NCBI GenBank assembly: GCA_031279515.1
Contig: JAITII010000008.1
Coordinates: 1-60,001, forward strand
From: Deltaproteobacteria bacterium
GTDB lineage: Bacteria > Desulfobacterota > Desulfarculia > Adiutricales > Adiutricaceae
Direction of reading: 5' to 3'
Length of the DNA: 60,001 nt
Shown here: in pieces, positions 19,273 through 27,127 of the stretch
Layout of the letters: each line of letters opens with the position of its first letter
Numbering within the stretch: the stretch's first letter is position 1
Made by a program: the position numbers and the translations under genes
The notes under the pieces: model-generated
What the model saw: the letters and a program-made list of their open reading frames with translations, nothing else
What the model was told of the DNA's origin: nothing
Database searches by the model: none

Positions 19273-19770
19273 ATGATGAAGCCGGAATTAACTGAAGAGA
19301 AAGTGATTGCCATCATGGACGGCTATGGGCGCTCCTCCCAGCAGCTCATAGCCATCCTCTTGGACATCCAAGAGGCCTCGGGGCAGAACTATATAGATGA
19401 GACCTGGGCCGCCTTAGCGGCCCAGGTCCTGGGGGTGCCCTTGGCTAAGATTTACGAGATCATAACCTTTTACAGCATGTTTTCCACCTCCCCCAGGGGG
19501 CGGCACATAGTGGAGGTCTGCCGCAGTGCACCCTGCGAGTTTAAGGGTGCAGCACTACTCTTGGGGAACCTGGAGGAATTGTTGGGGATAAAGGTGGGCG
19601 AGACTAGCCAAGACGGTCTTTTCACCTTGAAAACCGGCGAATGCTGCGGCGCTTGTGATAAAAGCTCAATCTTTAAGATTGACGAAGATGAATACGGGGC
19701 AGCTGACTTTGACCAAAAGTCCCTAGCTGGGCTTTTTAATAGTAAACGCCAAGAGTCAGAGGCCTTATAA
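19273..19770 (+). CDS. NuoE/HydC-like [2Fe-2S] thioredoxin-fold subunit
   Basis: A 165-residue subunit of the NuoE family, the small [2Fe-2S] protein that partners a NuoF-like NADH-binding subunit in bifurcating hydrogenases, NAD-linked formate dehydrogenases and complex I. The cluster ligands are in CRSAPC (about residue 78) and GECCGAC (about residue 117). An earlier helical part (ILLDIQEASGQNYI) is standard. It starts at ATG 19273 or the adjacent ATG 19276 and is followed by the NuoF-like gene 7 bases later, so the three genes 19273-22775 form one transcription unit. Confidence 0.93.
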   Translation: MMKPELTEEKVIAIMDGYGRSSQQLIAILLDIQEASGQNYIDETWAALAAQVLGVPLAKIYEIITFYSMFSTSPRGRHIVEVCRSAPCEFKGAALLLGNLEELLGIKVGETSQDGLFTLKTGECCGACDKSSIFKIDEDEYGAADFDQKSLAGLFNSKRQESEAL

Positions 19771-19777
19771 GGGGGAG

Positions 19778-21076
19778 ATGATGGCTAAAACCTTAAAACT
19801 TGTTAGTTTAGGGGCCGGGGAGATAGATCCCATATCTGTTTCCGAGTATCGGGGCATAGGGGGATACCGTGCCCTTGAAAAGGCCTTTTCCATGCGCCCC
19901 AAGGAAATAATCGGCGAGGTTCTAGAGGCCAAGCTCTTAGGCAGGGGCGGGGCCGCTTACCCGGCGGGGAAGAAGTGGGCCCAGCTCTATGATATCCATG
20001 AGACCCCCAAGTACATCGTCTGCAATGCCGACGAAGGGGAACCTGGGACCTTTAAAGATAGGCTGATTATGGAAAAGCTCCCCTTAAGGCTCATAGAGGG
20101 GATGACCATAGCCGGCCTGGTCTTTGGTTCGGAGCACGGGTACATCTACGTCAGAGGTGAGTACCGCAAGATCCAGAAGGTCCTTTTGCGGGCCATAGAG
20201 GCGGCTAAAAAAGAGAATCTTTTGGGAAAGGGCATAATGGGGAGCTCTTTTTCATTTGACATAGAGATCGTATCAGGTGCCGGAGCCTACGTCTGCGGGG
20301 AAAATTCTGCTCTCTTAAATTCCACCGAGGGGAGGGTGGGAAGGCCCAGGATAAAGCCGCCCCACTTGGCGGAGGTGGGTCTCTTTCTCATGCCCACCCT
20401 GGTTAATAATGTCGAAAGCCTAGCTAGTATTCCTTCTATTGTTGTCATGGGAGGCAAAGAGTATCTGAGCTTGGGCCACCCCGATAGTGGAGGGACTAAA
20501 CTAGTGTGCCTATCCGGGCGGGTAACGTCGCCCGGGGTCTATGAGGTCCCTTTGGGCAAAGTAAGCTTAAGGGATCTTATCTTTGACGAAGAATTTGGGG
20601 GCGGCATCCAAGGGGAAGGGGAATTTAAGTTCGTGCACCTGGGCGGCCAGAGCGGGGCCATAGCCTCAAAAGCCTTGTTGGATACAGTCTACAGTTACTC
20701 AGATTTGAGGAAGGTGGGACTTACGGTGGGCTCTGGGGCTTTGGTGGTCATGGATAGTGGGGTCTCTATTTTAGAGTACCTCAAGAAGGTCTCCGAGTTT
20801 TTTGTGCACGAGTCCTGCGGGAAATGCGTCCCCTGCAGACAGGGAAATAGGGTGCTCTTAAAATTTTTGGCCCGTCTCAGTAGAGGCTCTTTAGCCTCAG
20901 AGGGCGAACTTTTAAACTTAAAGCGCCTCATAAGTGCCATGTCCAGGGCGTCCTTTTGCGGTCTGGGGCAGACCTCTGCCACCGCCTTAAAAAGCGCCTG
21001 GAAGGCATTTCCCGCTGAATTAGAGCGTCCCGCGGCTTTTGACAAATTACAAGTGGGGGCCTTTCCACTGCCATAG
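19778..21076 (+). CDS. NuoF/HydB-like NADH-binding flavoprotein subunit
   Basis: The FMN and NADH-binding diaphorase subunit of the NuoF family. NADH/FMN motifs are seen in LLGRGGAAYPAGKKW and CNADEGEPGTFKDR, and the [4Fe-4S] ligands in ESCGKCVPCRQGN near residue 350 with a fourth Cys in SFCGLGQ. At 432 residues it lacks the N-terminal thioredoxin-like and C-terminal ferredoxin extensions found in HydB of many bifurcating hydrogenases, so it resembles the compact NuoF form. With the NuoE-like gene upstream and the HydA-like gene downstream it would form an NADH-linked three-subunit complex. Confidence 0.93.
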   Translation: MMAKTLKLVSLGAGEIDPISVSEYRGIGGYRALEKAFSMRPKEIIGEVLEAKLLGRGGAAYPAGKKWAQLYDIHETPKYIVCNADEGEPGTFKDRLIMEKLPLRLIEGMTIAGLVFGSEHGYIYVRGEYRKIQKVLLRAIEAAKKENLLGKGIMGSSFSFDIEIVSGAGAYVCGENSALLNSTEGRVGRPRIKPPHLAEVGLFLMPTLVNNVESLASIPSIVVMGGKEYLSLGHPDSGGTKLVCLSGRVTSPGVYEVPLGKVSLRDLIFDEEFGGGIQGEGEFKFVHLGGQSGAIASKALLDTVYSYSDLRKVGLTVGSGALVVMDSGVSILEYLKKVSEFFVHESCGKCVPCRQGNRVLLKFLARLSRGSLASEGELLNLKRLISAMSRASFCGLGQTSATALKSAWKAFPAELERPAAFDKLQVGAFPLP

Positions 21077-21089
21077 AGAGGGAAAAAAG

Positions 21090-22775
21090 ATGCCTACGGT
21101 AGAAAATTTTGAAAAAGATGCTTTTGTGAATTTATCCATTGACGGCCTATCGGTGACAGTCCCCAAGGGAGCGACTATCTTAGAGGCGGCCAAGGCCACG
21201 GGGGTTATTATCCCCACTCTTTGTGACTACTCTGGGCTAAAACCCAGGGCTGTGTGCCGCCTTTGCGTAGTGGAGGTGGACGGTGGGGGAAGGTTAAAAG
21301 CCGCCTGCGCCACGGAAGCTACACAAGGGGCACAGGTTGTAACCAATAACCGAGAGCTTATGAGCATCCGGAGGAACGTCATAGAGTTACTTTTAGCAGA
21401 TCATCCCAAGGACTGCCTCTTATGTACGCGCAATTTGGATTGTGAGCTACAGACCTGGGCCTTCAGGCTGGGTGTGCGTTCTCTTCCCTTCGGGGAGGGG
21501 GAGGCTTCTTTAAAGTCCCAGCTGGAAGATACAAATCTTTCCCAGAACATGTCCAAGTGCATAAAATGTGGCCGCTGCGTAGCTGCCTGCCAGGACGTTC
21601 AGGAGACTATGGCCCTTTGCGCCGCCAACCGCAGCATCCATTACGAGATAAGCTCCCCTTACGGCAAGACAATAGCAGAGGGGCCCTGCGTCTTTTGCGG
21701 GGAATGCTTGACCGCTTGCCCTGTGAGCGCGCTGGAAGAAAAGGACGGGGCTCTTAGCTTAATGCCCTCTTTAGACAAAGAGGACATTAAGACAGCTGCC
21801 ATCTTTTCCCCCCAAGTAATTGTCGGGTTAGAAGATGCCCTGGACTATGGTGCCGGGGGCATAAGTAGCGGAAAAATGGTTTCAGCTTTAAAGAACTTGG
21901 GATTTGACCGCGTCTACCCCAGGGACTTTTTTAGGTCCATGGCAGCCCTCTTGGAGGCCAAAGAGCTGTGTGAAAATCTAAGTAAAGAGAAAAAAGTAGC
22001 CTGCGTCTCCACCTGCTCTCCTTATGTCCGCGCCTACGCGGCCAAATATTATCCCGAGGCAATACCATTTTTTTCCAGTTCGCCAAACCCTATGGAGCTT
22101 TTTTCCATGAACGGGAGGAAAAAGGGAGGCATATTTTTTGAGGAAGCGGAAACTGTCTCTTTTATGCCCTGCCTGGCCCAAGGGGCCGAAAGGGAAGAAG
22201 CTGTAGGTATTGGCAGCCAGCATTCCTACCACCTTACTGTAAGGGATCTAGTAAAGCTTTTTAAGCAAAAAAATTTCAATATTGGCTCTTTTGGTTACTC
22301 CCCTTTCGATTGCCCGCGGATCTTTAGCAAAAATGGGTCTATGGTAAAGGAAGAAGCTATGGTAAGTGAGGAGCAATTGGAGCTGGCCCGGGCTATTTGT
22401 GAGCTTAAAAAAGTCGGAGAAAGCGGAAGGGGTTATTCCAGAAGTGTGCCGGGAAATGGCCTATTAGAGGTAAACTTGGAGCTTTCTAGCGGAAAAAGCG
22501 TATCTTTTCATTTGGTTTTTGGAATGGGACAAGCCAAAACATCATTGGAAGAAATTGTAAAGGGTAACTTAAAGGCGGATTACCTATTAATTATGGCCTG
22601 TCCCCAGGGTTGCCTGGAAGGGGGAGGGCAGGCTCTTAAAACTATTCACAACCCGCATCTCACAAGGGAAGTGCCTAATATTTCAAATATGATAACTAAA
22701 AGTAAACTCCCTCTGGAAAAAGAGGTGCTGGGAGCCTACGGGGAAGTATATGGGCAAGTAATGAGCTTAAAGTAA
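21090..22775 (+). CDS. [FeFe]-hydrogenase-like subunit with a degenerate H-cluster site
   Basis: A 561-residue HydA-like protein. The N-terminal part is standard: [2Fe-2S] (CDYSGLKPRAVCRLC), a His-Cys cluster (HPKDCLLCTRNLDC), and two [4Fe-4S] motifs (CIKCGRCVAACQ, CVFCGECLTACPV). The H-domain differs from active enzymes. L1, normally TSCCP, reads STCSP (307-311), so the first [4Fe-4S]H ligand is Ser310. L2, normally MPCxxKxxE, reads MPCLAQGAE (359-367), with Gln in place of Lys. L3 keeps MACPQGC (C504, C508). By analogy to Clostridium pasteurianum CpI, one of four cluster ligands is missing, so ordinary hydrogen catalysis is doubtful. It may be an electron-transfer or sensory relative. Start ATG 21090 follows GAGAGGG; an in-frame ATG at 21039 would overlap the NuoF-like gene. 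Confidence 0.9.
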   Translation: MPTVENFEKDAFVNLSIDGLSVTVPKGATILEAAKATGVIIPTLCDYSGLKPRAVCRLCVVEVDGGGRLKAACATEATQGAQVVTNNRELMSIRRNVIELLLADHPKDCLLCTRNLDCELQTWAFRLGVRSLPFGEGEASLKSQLEDTNLSQNMSKCIKCGRCVAACQDVQETMALCAANRSIHYEISSPYGKTIAEGPCVFCGECLTACPVSALEEKDGALSLMPSLDKEDIKTAAIFSPQVIVGLEDALDYGAGGISSGKMVSALKNLGFDRVYPRDFFRSMAALLEAKELCENLSKEKKVACVSTCSPYVRAYAAKYYPEAIPFFSSSPNPMELFSMNGRKKGGIFFEEAETVSFMPCLAQGAEREEAVGIGSQHSYHLTVRDLVKLFKQKNFNIGSFGYSPFDCPRIFSKNGSMVKEEAMVSEEQLELARAICELKKVGESGRGYSRSVPGNGLLEVNLELSSGKSVSFHLVFGMGQAKTSLEEIVKGNLKADYLLIMACPQGCLEGGGQALKTIHNPHLTREVPNISNMITKSKLPLEKEVLGAYGEVYGQVMSLK

Positions 22776-22867
22776 AGGCTTGGCTAGTAGTTTGCGTTAA
22801 AGTCTCAAGGGAAGAAATCTTTTCCATTTTTTCGAAAAAGTATTGAAAAAAGGTAGGTTTAATATAT

Positions 22868-22891
22868 AATATTTCCACTAATGGAAATATT
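22868..22891. promoter_or_regulatory. 10-bp inverted repeat upstream of focA
   Basis: AATATTTCCA-CTAA-TGGAAATATT, a perfect palindrome with a 4-base spacer, 66 bases before the formate-channel start. Its shape (two half sites one helical turn apart) fits a dimeric regulator operator; an AT-rich hairpin is the alternative. A related half site AATATTTCCA recurs at 48318. Confidence 0.5.
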
Positions 22892-22957
22892 TATTATGCC
22901 CTTTGTAACCACCCTATAGTTTCCTTTGAGGATTTTGCAAGAAAAGGTAATCTTAAG

Positions 22958-23830
22958 ATGTTTAAAATGAAGAACACGGCTGAAACATGCCAAGCTATGC
23001 TTGACATAGGGGCCATGAAAGCTAAGCAGAAACTAACGAACCATTTGATCCTGGCAATTTTAGCTGGTGTCTATATTGGTTTTGGAGCAGTCCTTGCCAT
23101 ACGCATCACCGGAAACCTAAACCCCGCGTGGGGCAACGTCATTAAGCTCCTCTTTGGGCTTTCGTTTCCAATCGGCCTTATGATGGTACTTATTGCCTCA
23201 GCTTCCCTTTTTACTGGCGATGTCATGTACATGTCCAGTTCCTATCTGGTCAAAGACATAAAGAAGCGCACCTGGCTTAGGTATCTTACGGTATCATTTA
23301 TAGGCAATCTCATAGGTTCTATTCTATTGGCGTATTTGATCTGGCAGTCGAAAATAATGTTCGATACGGGCCCAGACGGCTCACTACCCCTTGCCCAGGA
23401 AGCCGTAAAAATCGCCAACTCCAAAACAGCTTTACCCTTTTGGACGGCCTTCGTCCGCGGAATAATATGTAACTGGCTAGTCTGCCTGGCTATCTACATG
23501 AGCTTAACCGTCCAAGACGGACTTTCAAAGGCAATCCTCATGTGGCCTCCCATAACGGCGTTTGTGACTTTAGGAATGGAGCACAGCGTGGCCAACATGT
23601 TTTTTATACCCTTAGGTATTTTCTTAGGTAGTTCTGAAGTGGTTATCGAAAGCGGAATAGTCCTTTCCGCAACATGGAAGACATTTTTTATCGATAACCT
23701 TATTCCCGTGACTTTAGGAAACATAGTGGGTGCCGCGGTATTCGTTTCTTATCCGTACTTACGTGTAGGCGAGCCTAGGAAATTTGCGGAAAAATTAGAA
23801 GCTAAGATAAGAGAAAAGCTAGACTCGTAA
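22958..23830 (+). CDS. focA: Formate/nitrite transporter family channel
   Basis: A 290-residue inner-membrane protein of the FocA/NirC family, with six hydrophobic segments and the family's conserved stretches around GFGAVLAIRITGN, ASASLFTGD and HSVANMFFIP. Members form pentameric channels for formate, nitrite or related anions. Placed among fhs, folD and fchA, formate is the likely substrate, importing it for the methyl branch or exporting excess. The start ATG 22958 is used because AAAAGG lies at good distance; ATG 22967 is possible. Probably regulated through the palindrome at 22868-22891. Confidence 0.9.
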   Translation: MFKMKNTAETCQAMLDIGAMKAKQKLTNHLILAILAGVYIGFGAVLAIRITGNLNPAWGNVIKLLFGLSFPIGLMMVLIASASLFTGDVMYMSSSYLVKDIKKRTWLRYLTVSFIGNLIGSILLAYLIWQSKIMFDTGPDGSLPLAQEAVKIANSKTALPFWTAFVRGIICNWLVCLAIYMSLTVQDGLSKAILMWPPITAFVTLGMEHSVANMFFIPLGIFLGSSEVVIESGIVLSATWKTFFIDNLIPVTLGNIVGAAVFVSYPYLRVGEPRKFAEKLEAKIREKLDS

Positions 23831-23932
23831 ATATATAGTCTTAGCCTTAAAGCCCCCCAATTTTTGGGAGGCTTATGTGAAGTTTTAGCTAGGCAAATAC
23901 TATTTCGTTATGATTTAAAAAAGGAGACAAAG

Positions 23933-24787
23933 ATGAAAGCGGAAATGCTGTCAAGTAAGTCAATAGTTGCCGCCTTTAAATTAGAGATACAAGAGAAGAA
24001 TCAATTGAGCTCTCAAAAGGGATATGTTCCCACCCTTACTGCAATTATTGTGGGCGAAGACGGACCATCCATGGCTTACGCCCTTTCCAAGGAAAAGAGC
24101 TGCAAAAACTTAGGCATAAACTTTTCGTTAAAAGCTTTTGACGCCAATATATCCCAAGAAATGCTGATTGGCGAAATCCAAAAGCTAAATAGAGACCAAA
24201 ATGTTCACGGGATCATGCTGGAGCTGCCCCTGCCTAAGGGCATTGACGGGTATAAAGTGACCTCCGCCATAGACCCCCAAAAGGATGTTGACGGAGTCAC
24301 CCCTGTAAACAGGGGCCTTTTGCTTATGGGCAAATTAAACGAAGCATTACTTCCAGTAACGCCTTTATCCTGCATTACCTTAATAGAAAGCGCCAATGCG
24401 GATATTTCTGGGAAAAGTATAGCGGTGGTGGGTCGTGGTGAGACCGTGGGCCTTCCTTTGGCGGTACTTTTAATCAAAAGGAGCGCAACTGTCACTGTCT
24501 GTCACTCCAAGACCAAAGACTTAAGAGAAATTCTCAAAAGCTCCGACATTGTGGTGGCGGCTACGGGTCATGCGGGCCTTATTAAGCCAGACATGCTTAC
24601 CCATGGACAGATTGTCATTGACGCAGGTATCACAGTGCTACCAGGCGGCTCTATAGTAGGTGACGTGGATCCATTGGCTGCTGAGATAGTTTCTTATTTA
24701 ACACCTGTCCCAGGTGGGGTAGGGGCACTTACCGTGATGCTAATAATAAAGAATCTCTTTAAAGCCATGTCGATTCAGGGGAAGTAA
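23933..24787 (+). CDS. folD: Methylene-THF dehydrogenase/methenyl-THF cyclohydrolase FolD
   Basis: Bifunctional folate enzyme that interconverts methylene-, methenyl- and formyl-THF. Visible family motifs include the catalytic-Lys region YALSKEKSCKNLGI, DVDGVTPVNRG, and the NAD(P) loop VVGRGETVGLPLAVLL with CHSKTKDL. The 284-residue length is normal. I chose ATG 23933 after AAGGAGACAAAG, a strong ribosome-binding site, over an in-frame upstream ATG at 23864. A dedicated cyclohydrolase gene, fchA, follows 13 bases later, so FolD may mainly act as the dehydrogenase here. Confidence 0.95.
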   Translation: MKAEMLSSKSIVAAFKLEIQEKNQLSSQKGYVPTLTAIIVGEDGPSMAYALSKEKSCKNLGINFSLKAFDANISQEMLIGEIQKLNRDQNVHGIMLELPLPKGIDGYKVTSAIDPQKDVDGVTPVNRGLLLMGKLNEALLPVTPLSCITLIESANADISGKSIAVVGRGETVGLPLAVLLIKRSATVTVCHSKTKDLREILKSSDIVVAATGHAGLIKPDMLTHGQIVIDAGITVLPGGSIVGDVDPLAAEIVSYLTPVPGGVGALTVMLIIKNLFKAMSIQGK

Positions 24788-24800
24788 TAATCTATTTTTC

Positions 24801-25475
24801 ATGCAAATGGCGAGTTTGAGGCCGCTTATGAATGAGTGTGAAACATTTTACAATGAGCCCTTTTCTAATCTTATAGAACTTGCTTGCTCTAGAAGCCACG
24901 TGCCTGGAGGCGGGAGCATTTCCGCAATGTCGGCTATTTTAGGGGCTTCCATGACGGCAATGGTGGCTAACCTTACCCTTAATAAAAAAGGTTACGAAGA
25001 TACTTATATCGAAGTTCAGATGATATTGGATAGGGTAACTGGCAGCATAGAAGAGCTAAAAAAGCTCACCCAGAGAGATATGGATTCCTTTGACTCATTG
25101 ATTTCCGCCTATAGGCTTCCAAAAGAGACAGAAGGCCAAAAGGAGCTAAGGCGTAGGGAGATTCAAAAAAGTGCCATAGAGGCTGCCATGGCCCCCCTTA
25201 CCATATCGCACAATGCTTATGAGCTGCTCTTTTTAAATAAGAGGCTATCAGAAATTGGTAACGGCTCAGTTGTAAATGATTGTGCCGTAGCCACCATTGT
25301 CTTGGAAGGGGCAGTGAGGGCCGCTATGCTCTCGGTGGACGTTAATTTTGACACGATTTTAGACCCAGAGGTCAAAGCTACCATCAAGGCCCGGAGGGAT
25401 AAGATACTGGGGGAGGCTACAGTAATTAGAGATGAGACCCTTCTCATAGTTGACCAAAGGGATAAGGCCCTGTAG
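24801..25475 (+). CDS. fchA: Methenyl-THF cyclohydrolase FchA (cyclodeaminase fold)
   Basis: A 224-residue helical protein of the formiminotransferase-cyclodeaminase family, used in acetogens to hydrolyse methenyl-THF. The conserved start SRSHVPGGGSISAMSAILGASMTAMVANLT is clear (given here in parts: SHVPGGGSISAMSA then GASMTAMVANLT), as is the later GNGSVVNDCAVATIVLEGAV. It follows folD with a 13-base gap, so the two are co-transcribed. ATG 24801 lacks a strong ribosome-binding site; ATG 24807 is an alternative. A dedicated cyclohydrolase next to folD supports heavy C1 flux, as in acetogens. Confidence 0.92.
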   Translation: MQMASLRPLMNECETFYNEPFSNLIELACSRSHVPGGGSISAMSAILGASMTAMVANLTLNKKGYEDTYIEVQMILDRVTGSIEELKKLTQRDMDSFDSLISAYRLPKETEGQKELRRREIQKSAIEAAMAPLTISHNAYELLFLNKRLSEIGNGSVVNDCAVATIVLEGAVRAAMLSVDVNFDTILDPEVKATIKARRDKILGEATVIRDETLLIVDQRDKAL

Positions 25476-25800
25476 TTTAGGTCTTAGCTTTTGATAAAAT
25501 CGCTATTATTTTACTTTTAAAAGTTTCTATTGGCAGTGGGATTATCTTTTTAGGCCAAAGGGCTTGATTTTCTTTTAGAGGTTTTCTATAATAAGCCCTA
25601 TAATAACCAATAGCTGCCTTAGATAGACAAAATGCCCTAAAGCCTAAAATATATGCTTTATTACTAAAATGGCATGAGGCACCTTGCGGGGAGCCCACCA
25701 AAGTGGTTTTTAAGACATAAAAAATGGAGGATTTTTTAATGCGGCATCGCGGTTAAAAAGGTTAACAAGGTTAAAGGAGGCTGAAATACAGAAATGCCCT
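25476..25800. other. Non-coding gap between fchA and the PocR sensor
   Basis: No protein-like open frame is seen. There is a strong ribosome-binding-like AAAGGAGG at 25773-25780, but it is 20 bases before the sensor ATG at 25801, longer than usual, so the real start might be at an unusual codon such as the in-frame ATA at 25786. Confidence 0.35.
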
Positions 25801-27054
25801 ATGGACACAAATACTCCTCGTGAAACGAATTTAAATATTGCTAGGGTAAATTTCCCTGATTCTATAAATTATCCTGGCATGAAAGCACTCCTTACAATCC
25901 TTGAGAAATTTTCCAAACTAGGAAATCTTTCCATTATAACCGTTGATGATAAGCTATCTCCAGTATCTAAGAGATTTGGCTTAAACATATTTTGCGCTAA
26001 AATGTGCAATTCTCCTGATTTTCGAGATGATTGCTTTAAAGCCCACGAAATAGGCCTAAAAGAGTCTATAGTAATTAAAGATATTTTTACCTATAAATGT
26101 CCATTTGGGCTTTTAGAATCAATAATTCCAGTATTTTTCCTAAACGACTGCATAGGAGCGGTAATTTGCGGGCAAGCAAAATGTGAAAATTTACCTGTTG
26201 GTTTGATTGATATGGTTAAAAGTAAGCTATTGAAACCAGCCAAAACAATTGAAGATAACAGCGTCAATAAATCATTATTTGATTCCATTCCGACAACTGA
26301 TTATACATACTATCATGATTTAATCTCTATTATTCATGATGTAGTTGTCTCATCAGTATTAAGTAACTTTAATAACTTCTTGCCCCCCGACAATGAAATT
26401 GATGTAATAGAAGAAAGCGGAAACGATTTTTCTGCTCATCATAAAAGAGAGACTGAGATAAATCTTTATTTTCTCTTAAGTGCCTTAAATACTATGGCAA
26501 ATTTATCTGTCTTGCACGGCTCTGAACAGATGAATAGCCTATCTATCCTAATATCTGAATATATTAAGTCAGTAATATCTAAAAAAAATATTAGCTTTAT
26601 AAGTTTAGAGGAAGAGAAAAATGCCATTCTAAGGTATTTAAACATCCAAAAAATACGCTTTAGCGATCTGTTGGATTATAACGTAAATCTACCCTTAAAT
26701 ATTAAAGACTGTTTAATACCTATTGACACAATAAGCCCCTTTGTAGAAAGAATTTTTACATTGGGTTATTCCACAAAATCCTCTAAGCTGCGGGTAGGTA
26801 TTGTATTTAAGAAAGAAAAAAACTCTATAGTTATTGAAATAAATGATAATATAGCAGCACCTAGCACCGCAAAAGGCGATGCTAATGAATATCTTTATAT
26901 AAATAGCTATGAAATCAAAGTAATAGATAACCGTATCTTAAATTCAACAAAGCGTCTGCATAACTTATTTAACGATAATGCATCCGTTACCATTGAAGAC
27001 AAAGATGGGGGGGGAAACAGATGCATCATTCGTTATCCTGTAATAAATCCTTAA
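25801..27054 (+). CDS. PocR-domain sensor with a degenerate LytS-type kinase core
   Basis: A 417-residue sensor. The N-terminus is a PocR-type ligand-binding domain with the Cys set C65, C69, C78 and C100 (FCAKMCN, RDDCFKAHEIGL, YKCPFGLLE). The C-terminus is the LytS/YehU-type histidine kinase fold, but key residues are changed: the phospho-His motif INPHFLFN reads INLYFLLS, so the His is Tyr223; the N-box LVENAIKHG reads FVERIFTLG, so the ATP-binding Asn is Arg317; and the DNGxG loop reads DNIAA. Thus it probably neither binds ATP normally nor self-phosphorylates. With the Glu73 regulator at 7393-8517 it may form a ligand-driven, non-phosphorylating pair for the C1 cluster. The ligand is unknown; PocR domains bind small metabolites. 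Confidence 0.88.
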   Translation: MDTNTPRETNLNIARVNFPDSINYPGMKALLTILEKFSKLGNLSIITVDDKLSPVSKRFGLNIFCAKMCNSPDFRDDCFKAHEIGLKESIVIKDIFTYKCPFGLLESIIPVFFLNDCIGAVICGQAKCENLPVGLIDMVKSKLLKPAKTIEDNSVNKSLFDSIPTTDYTYYHDLISIIHDVVVSSVLSNFNNFLPPDNEIDVIEESGNDFSAHHKRETEINLYFLLSALNTMANLSVLHGSEQMNSLSILISEYIKSVISKKNISFISLEEEKNAILRYLNIQKIRFSDLLDYNVNLPLNIKDCLIPIDTISPFVERIFTLGYSTKSSKLRVGIVFKKEKNSIVIEINDNIAAPSTAKGDANEYLYINSYEIKVIDNRILNSTKRLHNLFNDNASVTIEDKDGGGNRCIIRYPVINP

Positions 27055-27104
27055 GCCCTAGCGAGCCTAGGAATGCATTTGCCTGTAAAGTACTAGGGTT
27101 TGCT
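27052..27104. terminator. Weak terminator-like inverted repeat between convergent genes
   Basis: CCCTAG near 27057 pairs with CTAGGG near 27097 across a long loop, between the convergent sensor and chelatase genes. The loop is large and the T run is short (TTT), so this is a low-confidence terminator. Confidence 0.3.
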
Positions 27105-27127
27105 ATTATACTCAATCTAGTTAGGAT

